DNA of 64,000 nucleotides from NCBI GenBank assembly GCA_037200885.1, contig JBBCIN010000001.1, forward strand, positions 992,001-1,056,000, given 5' to 3'. The notes beneath the pieces were generated by a model. That model was not told where the DNA came from and ran no database searches. It was given only the letters and a program-made list of their open reading frames with translations. This DNA comes from PMG-095 sp037200885. Lineage in GTDB: Bacteria > Myxococcota_A > Polyangia > Polyangiales > Polyangiaceae. Shown one piece after another: positions 25,484 through 36,900 of this stretch. The translations under genes and the position numbers were made by a program. How positions within the stretch are numbered: position 1 is the first letter of the stretch; each line of letters opens with the position of its first letter.

Positions 25484-26994
25484 TGCCACACTCCTATCGC
25501 GACGCTCCAGCCGAAGTAATCGCGTGCGGCGTCGAGCGAGCCGCCCACGCGCCAAGTCGTGCCTTCGGGGAATAGGCCGAAGACTTCGAAAGGGAATACT
25601 TTTGCGTCGAAGCCGACCGTACCATGCACGCGGCCGCCCTCGTGATTGCTCGGGAAGCGCGTGGGCTCGTAATACGAACCGCCCCGCAAGCGCAGCCAAT
25701 TGGGCACGACCTCCGTCTCCACCGCGAAGCGCGGTGAGTAGCTGAGCGATGCCCCCGAGCGCCAGGTGACGCGCTCCAAGAAGGACTCGACGCCCACCGC
25801 CTCCGGGGTCCTGCCGCTGATCACGATCGACCCCGAGAGCAGCACGTGAAAACGCTCCAAGACGCGGAGCCGCCGCCGGATCTCCGCGTCGAGATTGTGT
25901 TCTGCGCGGCCGAGCGTTACCTCGTCGAGGGCGGCTTCGGTGGCAAATTCGTCGTCAAGGGCGCGTGCTGCGGCGTCTACGTCGCCGTGCACGCTGTTCG
26001 TGCGCGAAAGTTCGAAACGGCGTCGCCGCTCGCGTTCGAGCTTTCGCCAGTGCAAAAAGCGCTTCACGCGCTCGAGCTCGACCGACGGATCGACCCAAAG
26101 CGGATTGAGTGGCCGAGGGCCCAGTTGAATCGCAAGGCCCAGATCGACGTCCCAGGGCACGGTGATCCGCTCCGGCAAATACAGGCGATTGACCGGATCG
26201 TCAGGGTACAAGATGCTTGGCGCGTCGTTCGAGGGTTTGGTCGTGACGCCGCTGCGCAGGGCGCCACCGACGCGGAACTGGAGATCGTTTGGCTTCAATA
26301 CGAAGCCTGCCTCGTAGCCGGTGCCGGCGGTACCGAATAGATCTTGTTGGGTCGCGGTCAGGTCGTTTTGCTTGGTTACCGCCAAGGTGGCGATGCGCAC
26401 GCCCATGCCCACGACCAACTGAGCGTCGGCGAAGGCGCGCGCGAGCTGCACGTGCGTGACCGAGATGCGCGCGACCAGCTGATCCGCGGCGCTGGCCGGC
26501 GCCGTGGTCGTATCGCGGTTGAGCGCGTAGCTCTGCAGCCCCGTGCTGACGCCCAACCCCCATTTGCCGAATTGCAGAATGCCGGCCAAATCCAGGAACA
26601 CGAAGCTATCGGTGCTGCCCTGCGGTAAGTCGGTGCGCTTGCCGGTGTTGAAAAAGTCCGAGTTCTTCAGGCTGGACGGGAAGGTCACGCCCAAGCCGAG
26701 GTCGAAGTCGACGTGGGATTTGGACCAGGGCACGCGCACCGCGGGTGCAGCTGGGTTTTGTGTGCTGCCCTCTACGCCTTCGCCGATCGCGACGAACGCG
26801 CCCGCGAGCCCGATCACACGCGTGCTGGCCAGCACCGGGCCTTGGAACAAGTCGATGCCGTAGTGATTGGTGGTGATCGGCTGGCCATCTTGCGGCAGTT
26901 GGGCGCGAGCCGGGAGTGGGCAGCACAGCAGCGCGACGCCTGCGCTCGCGGTCCCAATGACGCGCTTCGCGATCCCCGACGGGGGAAGCTTCAC
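25480..26994 (-). CDS. Outer-membrane beta-barrel protein
   Basis: A 504-residue exported protein. Signal peptide at residues 1-30 (IGTASAGVALLCCPLPARAQ). The mature part alternates amphipathic strands with Gly/aromatic turns (FDLGLGVTFPSSL, FLDLAGILQFGKWGLGVSTG, LQFRVGGALRSGV) and ends in an aromatic C-terminal strand (FGWSVAIGVWH). This is the pattern of FadL/PorV-like barrels. A charged insertion (about 310-400, KRFLHWRKLERERRRRFELS) is unusual for a barrel. The start is GTG 26994, which overlaps the previous stop as GTGA; an open frame further upstream is Arg-rich and belongs to the overlapping gene's shadow. Confidence 0.65.
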   Translation of the reverse strand: MKLPPSGIAKRVIGTASAGVALLCCPLPARAQLPQDGQPITTNHYGIDLFQGPVLASTRVIGLAGAFVAIGEGVEGSTQNPAAPAVRVPWSKSHVDFDLGLGVTFPSSLKNSDFFNTGKRTDLPQGSTDSFVFLDLAGILQFGKWGLGVSTGLQSYALNRDTTTAPASAADQLVARISVTHVQLARAFADAQLVVGMGVRIATLAVTKQNDLTATQQDLFGTAGTGYEAGFVLKPNDLQFRVGGALRSGVTTKPSNDAPSILYPDDPVNRLYLPERITVPWDVDLGLAIQLGPRPLNPLWVDPSVELERVKRFLHWRKLERERRRRFELSRTNSVHGDVDAAARALDDEFATEAALDEVTLGRAEHNLDAEIRRRLRVLERFHVLLSGSIVISGRTPEAVGVESFLERVTWRSGASLSYSPRFAVETEVVPNWLRLRGGSYYEPTRFPSNHEGGRVHGTVGFDAKVFPFEVFGLFPEGTTWRVGGSLDAARDYFGWSVAIGVWH

Positions 26995-28091
26995 CGTGCG
27001 GTCTCGCTCTGGCGTGCTTCGCGCAGGAGCCGTAGCTCGGTGCGTAGCACCGCGATCAAGACGCCGACGGCGCCGGCAGCGAACACGCACAACATCGGCC
27101 CGACGAAAGACAATGCGGCCGCGCACAGCGTCATGAACACGAACGTATCCCGCTTGAAGAGCGGCTGAATGAACGAAAGCTTGCCCGTGCCTTGGCCTTG
27201 GCTGAGCGGATATTTCAACAGATCCCCCGAGCCGATCTTGATCAAATAGCGGTACTCGAGGCCGCTGCCGATCAAGCCCGAGACGACCGTGACGGCGCCG
27301 GCCACGAGGTACAGCGGCTGCTGGGTTACCTTGTAGAGGCCGAGCGCGGCGCCCGTGAAAAAACCATAATTGGTGAGGTCGTCGCCCACCGTGTCGAGCC
27401 ACTCACCCGCGCGCGAACCGCGGTAGCTCACCCGACTCATCTCGCCGTCGCAGCCGTCGAGCACGCTTTGCGCCTGGAACAGGCAGGCACCCAAGAGCAA
27501 ATTGCCATAGCCGCCTCGTGCCGCAAACCACGCGCCGGCTAGGCCCACGCCCAAAATCCCCACCGACACCTGGTTTGGACGCAGCGGCGTCTTTACCAGC
27601 CAGCGCGAGATGGCCAAGGAAATGTAGCGGTTCAAATAGCGCGAGGTCCAACCGTCTTGAGGCTTGCGCAGGGCGCGAAACAGGCGCAGCTCGGCCTCAC
27701 GGGCGCTCTCGTCATCGATCACCGCGATCGACGCGAACGAATACGGCGCGTCGTGCACGATGGTGCCCTGGGACAGGTCGCGTTCGCGCGGGCTCAGGGG
27801 ATCTGCGGCATCGCGTTCGGCGATGCTCTTGAACAGTCCGCGATGCACCACGAAGTTCGCCGGCACGCGCAGGACACGCATGCCATTGGGCACTCGGCCG
27901 AGGACCGGGATCCGGAGTCGCGCGTCATGCAGGGTGCTCTCGATCGCGGCGGCATCGCTCGGCACCACGATGCACTCTGCGCCGGCTTGCTGCGCGTCGA
28001 GCGCGAGCCGGAGCGAAAGAGGCAAACCGGCGACGACCCGCCCCGGATCGGCCGCGGAGGAGTCGAGCGCGAGCGCGAAAGCGGCGGTCAT
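26991..28091 (-). CDS. CDP-alcohol phosphatidyltransferase family protein with N-terminal nucleotidyltransferase-like domain
   Basis: A 366-residue membrane enzyme. The C-terminal half is a CDP-alcohol phosphotransferase with several membrane helices. The signature is present as LDGCDGEMSRVSYRGSRAGE followed by WLDTVGDD, i.e. the four Asp of DxxDGxxxR...GxxxDxxxD, with Ser replacing the usual Ala before Arg. The N-terminal ~140 residues (GLPLSLRLALDAQQAGAECI, VVPSDAAAIESTL) resemble a degenerate sugar-phosphate nucleotidyltransferase. That order matches bifunctional inositol-phosphate cytidylyltransferase/DIPP synthase. The glycine-rich nucleotide loop is not visible, so the first activity may be lost. 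Start ATG 28091. It heads the run of overlapping genes that continues through the barrel and YceI proteins. Confidence 0.75.
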   Translation of the reverse strand: MTAAFALALDSSAADPGRVVAGLPLSLRLALDAQQAGAECIVVPSDAAAIESTLHDARLRIPVLGRVPNGMRVLRVPANFVVHRGLFKSIAERDAADPLSPRERDLSQGTIVHDAPYSFASIAVIDDESAREAELRLFRALRKPQDGWTSRYLNRYISLAISRWLVKTPLRPNQVSVGILGVGLAGAWFAARGGYGNLLLGACLFQAQSVLDGCDGEMSRVSYRGSRAGEWLDTVGDDLTNYGFFTGAALGLYKVTQQPLYLVAGAVTVVSGLIGSGLEYRYLIKIGSGDLLKYPLSQGQGTGKLSFIQPLFKRDTFVFMTLCAAALSFVGPMLCVFAAGAVGVLIAVLRTELRLLREARQSETAR

Positions 28092-28246
28092 GGGGCCGCG
28101 TACGACGGGCTCGGCTGGGCGCAAAGTGGGCCGCGATTGCCCGGCGCAAAGCGCGCGCGAAAGGACTGAAATATGGCACTTTTTATGACGATTTGGGGGT
28201 AGCAAAAAGACCGGGCCAAGTGCGGTGGAGCGGCTATAGTCCCGCC

Positions 28247-29572
28247 GTGCCGTACTCCTCTGAATTCCGCTGTTTCAATGGCTGCGAAGGGTCGTGGCCG
28301 GTCACTCGTCCGATCTACCGCTGCCCCAAGTGCAACGGCCTCTTGCAGGTCGTGCACGACATCGAGGCCTTGAAGGACCGCAGTGGTCCCGCCTGGATGA
28401 AGCTGTTCGATGACCGGTACCGGCACAACCAGTGGCCGTACGGCTCGGGCGTTTGGGGCAAGCGCGAGTGGGTCATGCCGCAGCTGCCAGACGACATGAT
28501 CGTCTCGATGTACGAGGGCGGTACGAATCTATTTTGGGCCGAACGCTATGGGCGTGAAATCGGCGTCAATGATCTGTGGGTCAAGCTGTGCGGCAATAGT
28601 CACAGCGGCTCGTTCAAAGACTTGGGCATGACGGTGCTGGTCAGCGTCGTGCGCCAGGCCATTCAAGAGGGCCTCAAGGTCAAGGCCATCGCCTGCGCTT
28701 CCACCGGCGATACGAGCGCATCGCTGGCGGCGTTCGGCGCAGCGGCGGGCCTCCCCGTGGTAGTGCTCTTGCCACGCAACAAGGTGTCGACCGCCCAACT
28801 CGTGCAGCCGGTGGCGCACGGCGCGCTGGTGCTCGGTCTCGACACCGACTTCGACGGCTGCATGGAAATCGTGCAGCAATTGGCCGCCGAAGGCTTGGTC
28901 TACTTGGCCAACTCGATGAACCCGCTGCGCTTGGAAGGGCAGAAGACGGTCGGCATCGAGATCGTGCAGCAGTTCGACTGGCAGGTCCCGGACTGGATCA
29001 TCTTGCCCAGCGGCAATCTGGGCAACGCTTCAGCCATGTACGCGGGCTTCAAGATGATGCGCGAGCTCGGCATCATTTCGCGTTATCCGCGGTTGGTCGT
29101 GGCGCAAGCCGAGAACGCGAACCCCATGTACCGCGCCTGGACTGCCGGCAAGCGCGTCGTCACGCCCATGACCGCCAAGCCGACGCAAGCCACCGCGATT
29201 CAAATCGGCAACCCGGTGAGCGCGCCGCGCGCCATGGTCGCGCTGGAAGAGATGAACGGCATCGTCGAACAGGCCAGCGAGCAGGAGCTGTGTGACGCCG
29301 CCGCGCGCGCCGATCGCACCGGCATGTACACCTGTCCGCACACCGCCGTGGCGCTGGCCGTGCTCGAAAAGCTGGTCGCCCGCGGCGTGATCCCGAAGAA
29401 CGAACGCGTGGTCTGCGTGTCGACCGCCAACGGCTTGAAGTTCACCGAATTCAAGGTCGGCTATCACGAGCGCGCGATCGCCGGCGTCGAGTCGACCCTG
29501 GCCAACCCGCCCGTGATGTTGCCCCCGAAGTACGGGGAGGTGATGGACGCGATCGCGAAGCGGTTCGGCTGA
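28247..29572 (+). CDS. thrC: Threonine synthase
   Basis: A 441-residue PLP enzyme converting O-phosphohomoserine to threonine. An N-terminal zinc ribbon is formed by Cys9, Cys13, Cys26 and Cys29 (FRCFNGCEGSW, YRCPKCNG), as in the longer threonine synthase class. The PLP lysine is Lys124 in NSHSGSFKDLGM. Phosphate and substrate loops: ACASTGDTSASLAAFGAAAG, LPSGNLGNASA, NPVSAPRA. GTG 28247 gives the expected N-terminus; a start at 28193 would add 18 residues of no likeness. No other threonine genes are adjacent. The zinc-ribbon family includes some enzymes of related reactions, but the full-length pattern favours ThrC. Confidence 0.88.
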   Translation: MPYSSEFRCFNGCEGSWPVTRPIYRCPKCNGLLQVVHDIEALKDRSGPAWMKLFDDRYRHNQWPYGSGVWGKREWVMPQLPDDMIVSMYEGGTNLFWAERYGREIGVNDLWVKLCGNSHSGSFKDLGMTVLVSVVRQAIQEGLKVKAIACASTGDTSASLAAFGAAAGLPVVVLLPRNKVSTAQLVQPVAHGALVLGLDTDFDGCMEIVQQLAAEGLVYLANSMNPLRLEGQKTVGIEIVQQFDWQVPDWIILPSGNLGNASAMYAGFKMMRELGIISRYPRLVVAQAENANPMYRAWTAGKRVVTPMTAKPTQATAIQIGNPVSAPRAMVALEEMNGIVEQASEQELCDAAARADRTGMYTCPHTAVALAVLEKLVARGVIPKNERVVCVSTANGLKFTEFKVGYHERAIAGVESTLANPPVMLPPKYGEVMDAIAKRFG

Positions 29573-29611
29573 ATCTCAGCCGAACGAGCAGAAAAAGAAG
29601 GGGCGCCCGCG

Positions 29612-29661
29612 GGTGCGGCAACGCACCTCGCATCACGTCGCGGGAGCTTGCGGCTCCCGCG
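29612..29661. terminator. Two hairpins between convergent genes
   Basis: The gap between thrC and the convergent PEGA gene holds two perfect stems: 29612-29617 with 29622-29627 (6 bp, loop GCAA, a GNRA tetraloop) and 29639-29647 with 29653-29661 (9 bp, loop TTGCG). Neither has a T-run. Position suggests a bidirectional terminator. Confidence 0.5.
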
Positions 29662-29670
29662 TGAATCGGA

Positions 29671-30747
29671 TCAGAACGTGAGTCGCGCTGCGGCGCCGCC
29701 GCTTTCGCGACCGACATACGGCAACACGCGAAAGGTCCCCTTCGGGGGCAAGTGCAGCTTGGCGGCCTTGGCCGGCGCGTCCGCGTCGTCGCTGGTGAGC
29801 AGCACGATGCCGGTGACGCCCAAAGTGAGAGCGACGCCAAAAGCCATGTCGGCGATCAGCGCGTTGCGCTCGGTGTCATCCGCATGCTGGGTGGTGGGAT
29901 TGCTATCGAAGTCGCTCTTCGCGCTCAGCGCTTTGATGCCGAAGACGGTGCCCACGATGGCGCCGCCGGCAGCGATGCCCAAGGTCACGTAGGCGGGCAC
30001 TTTGCTGTGCTTCTCAGCGGGCGGTGGCGGCGGCGCGGCCGCGACTTCGGCAACCGGGGGAGGTGGGGGCGGAGGCGCGGCGTGCGGCATCATTTCGATC
30101 GACTGCTGCACCTGGGTGCCAGCTTGCACCTGCAAATCCACTTCCTTCGCGTCGTAGCCTTCGGCCGTCAGCGTCAGCTTGTGCGGGCCGGGGCTGAGCT
30201 GCAGCACGGCGGGCAGGGGCCCGGGTTGCGGAGCGCCATCGACCAAGAGCACGGCGCCAGGTGCGGCGGTGCTGACCGTGACCTGACCAACCAGACCGGC
30301 CTTCAGCGTGGCCAAGCGCGCGTGCGCATCGGCCAGCTTGTCTTCGCCGATCTTGCTGGAGCCCGGATCCGCTAGCAGCGCCTCGTAGCCCTTGATGGCC
30401 TCGTCCGTCTTGCCGCCTTGGTCGAGGGATTTGCTGGCCCAGTACGCGGCGTGCGCGGACGGGATCAGCTCGTTGGCCTTGGAATAGCCGACGAATGCGG
30501 CGCTGAAGTCCCCGGCAGCGTACGCCTTTTCGCCCTCACCGTAGGCTTTGCGCGCGGCGTCCTTGGTCTTTTTGTCGGGAGCTGGCGGCGCTTTTACCGC
30601 TGGTGCGGCGGTGCTGCCGGGGCTTGCTGCCGGCTTGGCCGGGCCAGCCGCGCGGGCGGGAGACGCAAAAACGGTGACGCCCAGGGCGCCGGTGGCAGCC
30701 CACAGGGCAAGTTGGGAAAACGGCGCAAAGCGGGTGAAACGTCGCAT
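29671..30747 (-). CDS. TPR-like and PEGA-domain membrane protein
   Basis: A 358-residue exported protein. The signal peptide is residues 1-33 (LWAATGALGVTVFASPARAA). A TPR-like region covers about 55-145 (AYGEGEKAYAAGDFSAAFVG, YSKANELIPSAHAAYWASKS). A PEGA domain lies at about 150-215: GAVLLVDGAPQPGPLPAVLQ, LSPGPHKLTLTAEGYDAKEV. A Pro-rich stretch is followed by two hydrophobic segments (VTLGIAAGGAIVGTVFGI, MAFGVALTLGVTGIVLLTS). PEGA domains are found in cell-surface and S-layer-associated proteins. This architecture is widespread in myxobacteria, and its role is unknown. A gene-free stretch of about 200 nt separates it from the divergent giant gene. Confidence 0.75.
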   Translation of the reverse strand: MRRFTRFAPFSQLALWAATGALGVTVFASPARAAGPAKPAASPGSTAAPAVKAPPAPDKKTKDAARKAYGEGEKAYAAGDFSAAFVGYSKANELIPSAHAAYWASKSLDQGGKTDEAIKGYEALLADPGSSKIGEDKLADAHARLATLKAGLVGQVTVSTAAPGAVLLVDGAPQPGPLPAVLQLSPGPHKLTLTAEGYDAKEVDLQVQAGTQVQQSIEMMPHAAPPPPPPPVAEVAAAPPPPPAEKHSKVPAYVTLGIAAGGAIVGTVFGIKALSAKSDFDSNPTTQHADDTERNALIADMAFGVALTLGVTGIVLLTSDDADAPAKAAKLHLPPKGTFRVLPYVGRESGGAAARLTF

Positions 30748-30947
30748 GAAAATGCCTCCGCCGCCTGGGAGCCCAGCGCGGCTCGCGGAGGGTAATCCGC
30801 TATCGATGCCCGGTACAAGTCCCTCCCACGCGCTTTGCCATGGAGGCGGATTTTCGATTCGCCGGCCGCGATTGCAACCGAGAAGGCGGGACTCCAGCGG
30901 GTTTCGCTATATTGTGGCGCGGGGCTCAATCAGGGGCCCACGACGCG

Positions 30948-33900
30948 ATGAACGAAGACCTGCCCAACGAAGCCGTGCTCGAACCTGCTTCGGGTGTGCT
31001 CGGCGATCCGCCGAGCGAACTCAGTACCGAGCGTCCGAAGCACCGCACGCTTCCGCCCCCCGAATGGATGGGTCGTGAGGGGCCGCACTCCGCCGCTTCG
31101 CTCGCGCTGCAGCGCTACGAACTCGACATGCCCGTGCCGCATCGCGTTGGACCGCGCGCTGAACTCGCCACGCTGAGCGCGCGTCTCAGCGCCGCCAGCG
31201 CCGCCGGTGACGGTGAACGAGAGCGCGTCGCCGCGTCGTCACTTTCGCGCGCTTTGGCTGCACGCGGCACGGAGCTCGAGCTGGCCACCCGCTATGCGCG
31301 GCGCTCGCTTCTGATCGCCGAAGATCCGGTGCTGCGTGAAGAGCTGGCCGGCTGGTTCGCGAGCCTCGGGGAACCTTCGCTGGCCGCGATCACGCTGCGC
31401 CCCTTGCTCAGCGGCAAGCGCGGCTTGGATGCGGCCGCGCTGCACATGCGCGTGGCCGTGCTCTTGGGACGAGCCGGCGATGCGGAGGGACAACGCGATT
31501 CGCTCACCCACGCCGCAGCCGAAAATCCCGCTGAATCTCAGCCCTTGGAGTTGCTCGGCGCGATCGGCGCGTGGGCTCCGCAAGTGATGTCGGGGCCCGC
31601 TGCTGCGCGCGCTTACCTGGAAGCTGCGGAGCGTCGCGATCGCTTGGGCGAGCGCTCGAACGCGTTCGAGAACCTCCTCCGCGCCTACGAGATGGCGCCC
31701 GAATTGGCGCCGGCCGCGAGTCGCCTGGCGCACGTGCTGACCTTGCGCAGCCGGGCTGGCGCGGCCGACGAAGTGTACCGCGAGCACGCGCGCGCGCTCG
31801 GCGATCAGGGTCGACCGGTGCAGCTCCAGCGCATGCGCACCGCGATTGACGAGGGTGATTTGCCGCGCGCATTGGGCGCGGCTTTCGATGCCCGTTGCGA
31901 CGCCGAGACGGACTTGAAGAGCGTGCTGTCGGCGATCGTGCGCAAGGACGCGGCGCCGCCCGCGAGCGAGCTCGGCTTCGACGAGCTGCTCGAGCGCACG
32001 GGGCTGTACGAGCTGTTCGCGGCACGCCTCGAGCTGGCTTGTGACGTGTTGACGGGCCGCGAGCGCGCGGGCGTCGGTTTGGCCCTCGGCCGGCTGTACG
32101 CAGGGCCCTTGGGACGCCCGGATCGAGCCGTAGAGGCCTGGATCGAGGCGCTGGTTTTCGAGCCTGGTAATGCCGAGGCCAAGAGCCTACTCCGCAATCA
32201 CGCCAGCGCTTCACGCGACCACGCGCCTCTGCTCGAGGCGTTGATTCGCATCGGTGAGGCCAACGAGGGCCCAGATCGCAACGCGTGCTTGCGAGAATTG
32301 GCCGCGCTCGCCGAAGAGCGTCTGTCCGACCCCGCGCTGGCCGGTTGGGCGTTGACGCGGCTACTCGAGAGTGAGCCCGATGATTCTGCGCGCCAAGCCA
32401 AGGAGCGCCTCGAGCCGAGGGTGACCGCGCAGAGTGAGGCCTTGCGCGCCGCGGAGGCCGAGCTCTCGCAGGCGAGCGATGGCGATCGCGCTCCGCTCTT
32501 GGCGCGTTTGGCCTCGTTGCTCCAGGGCCGCCCGGATCTCGCTGACCGCTCGATCGCGGTGCTCGCCGAGCTGTGTCGGCTCGTGCCCGCCGAGCGCGGC
32601 TTTCAGAATGCGCTCGAGCGCATTTTGATTCGCAAGGGGCGACTGGCTGATTTGGAAGCGGAGCTCGAGCGGCTGAGCGAGCACGCGGCTTCCGCGTCCG
32701 AGCGCGCGCGGCTCGCCTTGCTCCGTTCGAACCTTCGTCGACGCCGCGGGGACGTCGAGGGCGCCCTGCGTGAGCTCACGCCACTGGTCGAAGAATCCGG
32801 CTCGCATGCCGCGGCTTGGAGCCTCGCGCTCTTGCTCGCCCGAGGGCGCGGCGCAGAGGCGCTGCACGCCCGCGCCTTGCTGCGCGTCGCGGCCCAGCTC
32901 GCGCCGGCATTTCGCGCCATCTTGAGCAGCGTCGCAGCCGAAGAATTACTCGATTGCGGCGATCTCGAGCTGGCGCGCGCCGCGGCCGATCAAGCATGTC
33001 ACGCCGATCCGTCGCTGGCGCGCCCGGTTGCCGCACGCGCTCGAGTGGGCTTGCTCTCTGGCGATCGCTGGGGGGCGGAGGCCATGGAGCGGGCGATGGG
33101 CGTGATCGTTCCGCGCGCGGAATTGTGCCGCGCATTGGCTCGAACCTACGAAGCCTTGGGTGAGCCGCTCTTGTCGATGGCCTTCACGCAGCGGCTGATT
33201 GCGCTGCGTCCCGGGGATCTGGAGGCGGCGCACGCTCGGCTCGAGCGCGTCACCCGCGCCGGAGACGGATCACGCTTGGCAGATGCGCTGGCCTGGCTTT
33301 TGTCGCAGCCCGAGCCGCTCGGCAGCCTGTCGGAGTTGATCGACGTCGCGCTGCGCGCGCTTGCGCAGTTGGATCCCGCTCGCGCGGCCGGGCTCGCTCG
33401 GCGCGCGCTCGATGTCATCGGACCCCGGTCGCCCGCGTTGCGACGATCGGTGTTGGCGGTCGCGGACGCGAGCGGTGAACGGGGGCTCGGCATCGCGGCC
33501 ATCGAACGCTTCCTGGCCGCGGGCGCCGCTGGCGATGAGCGCACGGATCTGTTGCTCGATTTGGCGCGCCGTCGGCGTTCGGCCGGTGACGCGGATGGGT
33601 CGGCGCGCGCGCTCTTGCGCGCTGTGCGTGAGGGGGCCAAAGCCCAGCTCGTGCTGAGCGAGCTCGACCAGGCTCTGCCGACCAAGAGCTCCGACGGTGA
33701 GATCGCGATTTTGGAGGCGCGCGCCGAAGCCTTGAGTGGTTCGGTCGATGCCGATCACGCTGGTACGGCCTTGTCCTGGCGTGAAGTTGGCGCGGCATAT
33801 TTCGATCTCGCAGCGGACATGCCGCGCGCGGTACGGGCCTGGGAACGCGCTGCGGCCCTGAACCCCGAGCGCGGGGTCGAGTGCTTTGCGAGCGATCTGG

Positions 33901-36900
33901 TGTCGTTCGCCGGGCCCGACGCGGCCCTGCGTGCGCTGCTCGATTTGGCCACTCGCCGTCCGAAGGCGAAGGACACGGCGCGCGTGCTGGCCATTGCCTC
34001 CACGGTCGCGCTGTCGGCTGGCAAGCTCGAGGACGCGTTTCGAGTCGCCTCGCAGGCGCTCGATCTCGATCCATCGCGCAGCGACGTGCTGGCCGTCGCT
34101 GAACGCGCCGCCAAGGACGAGCAGGTGCCAGCCCTCGAGAAGCTGTACCTTCGGCTCTCCGACGCCGCGCTCGGCCCGTACGGTGAACGCGCGGTCCACT
34201 ATCGCGCTGCGCGTCAGTTCGAAAAGCGCGGCGATACCGATCTCGCCTTGGCGCACGCGGTGCGCGCCTTCGAGGCAGTGCCCTCCGAGGGCGTTGCCTT
34301 CGTGATCATGGCACGTCTCGCCGAGCGCTCGGCGCAAAGCGCGGAGGTGGTGCGCGCGATCGAGCGCGTGGCGCTCAAGCATCCGACTCCCGAGGCCCGC
34401 GCCGGTTGGCTACGTCGCGCCGCGCTGTTCGCCGGATCGAGTGAGGAGGGCAAACGGCAGCGCGTCGAGGTGCTCTTGCGCGCGCTCTCGGTGCGCCCGG
34501 AAGTCGAGCTCGTGCAGTCGCTCTCGGATTCTTTGCGCGCCCTGCTCGTGACCTCCATCGACGACCGAGAGACGCTCGAGCTGCGCTTCGACAATGCCAT
34601 CTCGTCGCTATTGCCGAAGATGGACGGGCCGGAGGGCGCCCGCATCTCGATTGCCTGCGCGATCGCGGCGCTGGAGACCTTCGGTTCGGCCCCGGTGGCC
34701 GTCTCCGCGCTTTCCCGCGCGGTGCAATGCGACGGCGATTTGGAGGAATTTACCCAACTCTTCTCGTACGCGACGAGCCTGGCCGCGGTGGGCGCGGGCG
34801 GTTCGGCCTTCGTTGCGAGCCTAGTTGATTTGGCCGCGCAGAAGTTCGGCGGCGCAGGTCCGACGGTGCTCGACCTGGGCGCTCGCTTGGCCTTGGCGCT
34901 CGGGGACCACGCGTCGGAGGCCCGGCTGCTGGTGGCCGCCGCCAAGAAGGAACCAGAAAATACCAGTCTCGTCCGGCGCGCGGAAGCCAGCGCGCGTGCG
35001 CTGGGGGATCCGGAGTTGCTCGAGGCCGTGCTCGACGCGATTCCGGTGGGCGACCGTGTGGATGCGTTGCTCGCCATCGCAGACGCGGCCGACGCCGTAC
35101 ACGATGCGGAACAAGCCATCTTGGCCCTGGGGCGGGCGCGAGCGATTGAGGGTCTGAGCGAGGCCGCGCGCCGCGCCATCTTCGATCGCCTGTGCGATCT
35201 CTTGCGCCGCATGGGGCGCCGCGACGATCTGGAGCTCGCGCTCGAAACAGAGCTGGGAGATCACGATCTGGATCCTGACACGCGTGCGCGCTTGACCGCC
35301 GAGCTCGCCGCGCTGATCGGCGCTCGCGGGGATCCAGAAGGCGCGCTCCAGCTCTTGCGCCACGTGCTGCTCGATCACCCGGGTGATCCGGCGATCCTCG
35401 GGGATATCGTAGCTCTTTCGCGGCAAACCGACGACAAGACGCGGCTCGCGGAAGCGCTCGGTCAGCTGGCAGACGCGACGAGTGAGCCGGCGGCGCGCTT
35501 GGTCCTCTTGTGCCAACTCGCCTCCTTGCTGGGCGAGCTCGGCGACGAGGGCGGCGCGCTCACCCGCTGGAACGAGGTGCTGGAGATCGACCCGAACGAC
35601 GTGGCCGCGCTCGCAGCCGTCGAACGCGAGCTCGAGAAGAGCGGTGACTACGAGGCGCTCGTGGCACTGCTTCTGCGTCGCGCTTCGCTCACGGACGTGG
35701 TCGACGACGAGCGCCGGATCCGATTGCGACGGGCGACCTTGCTCGAACAACGCCTGGGTCGTGCAGACGAGGCGCGCTCCGAGCTCGAGGCGCTTATCGC
35801 AGCCACGGGCGACAATTTGACCGTGTTGCGCGTGCTCGCGGACCTGCACGAGCGGCTGGGCGCCCCGCTGCGCGCCGCGCCGCTCTGGCTGCGCGCCAGC
35901 GCAATCGCGCAAGACCGCGCGGAAGCCGCTGATCTCTCGCGCCGTGCTTGCGAGGCGTATCTGAATGGCGGTGATGTCGACTCCGCGCGGCGGGTGCTGG
36001 AAGGGATGGGCGCTTGGGCACAATCTCCCAAGCTCCTCGAGCTCGCGGTCGAGGTCGAGCGCCGGCGCGGTAGTCCACAATCTTTGGCCGAAGCCTTGGA
36101 CGAGCTGGCGACGGCCTCGAGCGCTCCCGCGCAGCAGCGGGCAGATTGGCTGGTGGAAGGCGCGCGCGCCTGGCTCGCGGGTGGCAAGGCAGACTTGGCG
36201 CTGGCGTTGGCGACCCGTGCGGCACGCATCGCGCCCGAGTCGATTGCAGCTCAACTCTTGGCGCGCGAGTTGGAATACCGCAGCCACGGCCCGGGGGACG
36301 CGGCCGATGCACGCGTGACGGTGGCCGAGCTGCGCCGCATTCGCGGCCCGCTCACGCCCGAACAAACTGAGCTACGAACATTTTTGATCGCCGAAGCGTT
36401 GGACGTCGCGGCAGGCGTGGGCTCTGGTGAGGGCGAGCTCGAGCGCGCCTCGGACGAGCTCGGTGAGCGGCCGCTGATTGCACTCGGCTTGGCCGAACGG
36501 CGCGCCGAGCGCGCTCCGGGCGACGCACTGCGCTTGTTCGACGTCGCGCTGGGCGGCGATTTGCACGGCCTTCGCACGCGCGGCAAGGTCGCGCTGCGTG
36601 CCGCCGAGGTCGCCTTCGTGCTCGACAATGACGGCCGCGCGCGCGGCTACTTGGCGATCGCCATGAGCGAACCCGGGACGCGCGAGCAAGCTCGCGAGGA
36701 GAGCTTGCGCCATCGGCCCGAGCGCGCTCAAACGACGACCCTGCTGTCGGCCGAGATGTCGGAATCGTCGGTGCTGACCGAGCGCGGATTGGGCGTGGCC
36801 CCAGAAAGCCCGACCGGCCTGGAGGAGCCGTCTCCGGCTCTCCTGCCGCCAACGCTGCTCTCCTCTGGCTCGATCCGCGCCGCAGCGATTGCGGCAGCCG

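Noticed and set aside
26995..27402. 136-residue N-terminal extension of the outer-membrane barrel gene
   Set aside because: The extension is Arg-rich, lies inside the phosphotransferase gene, and hides the true signal peptide; the GTGA overlap gives the real start.
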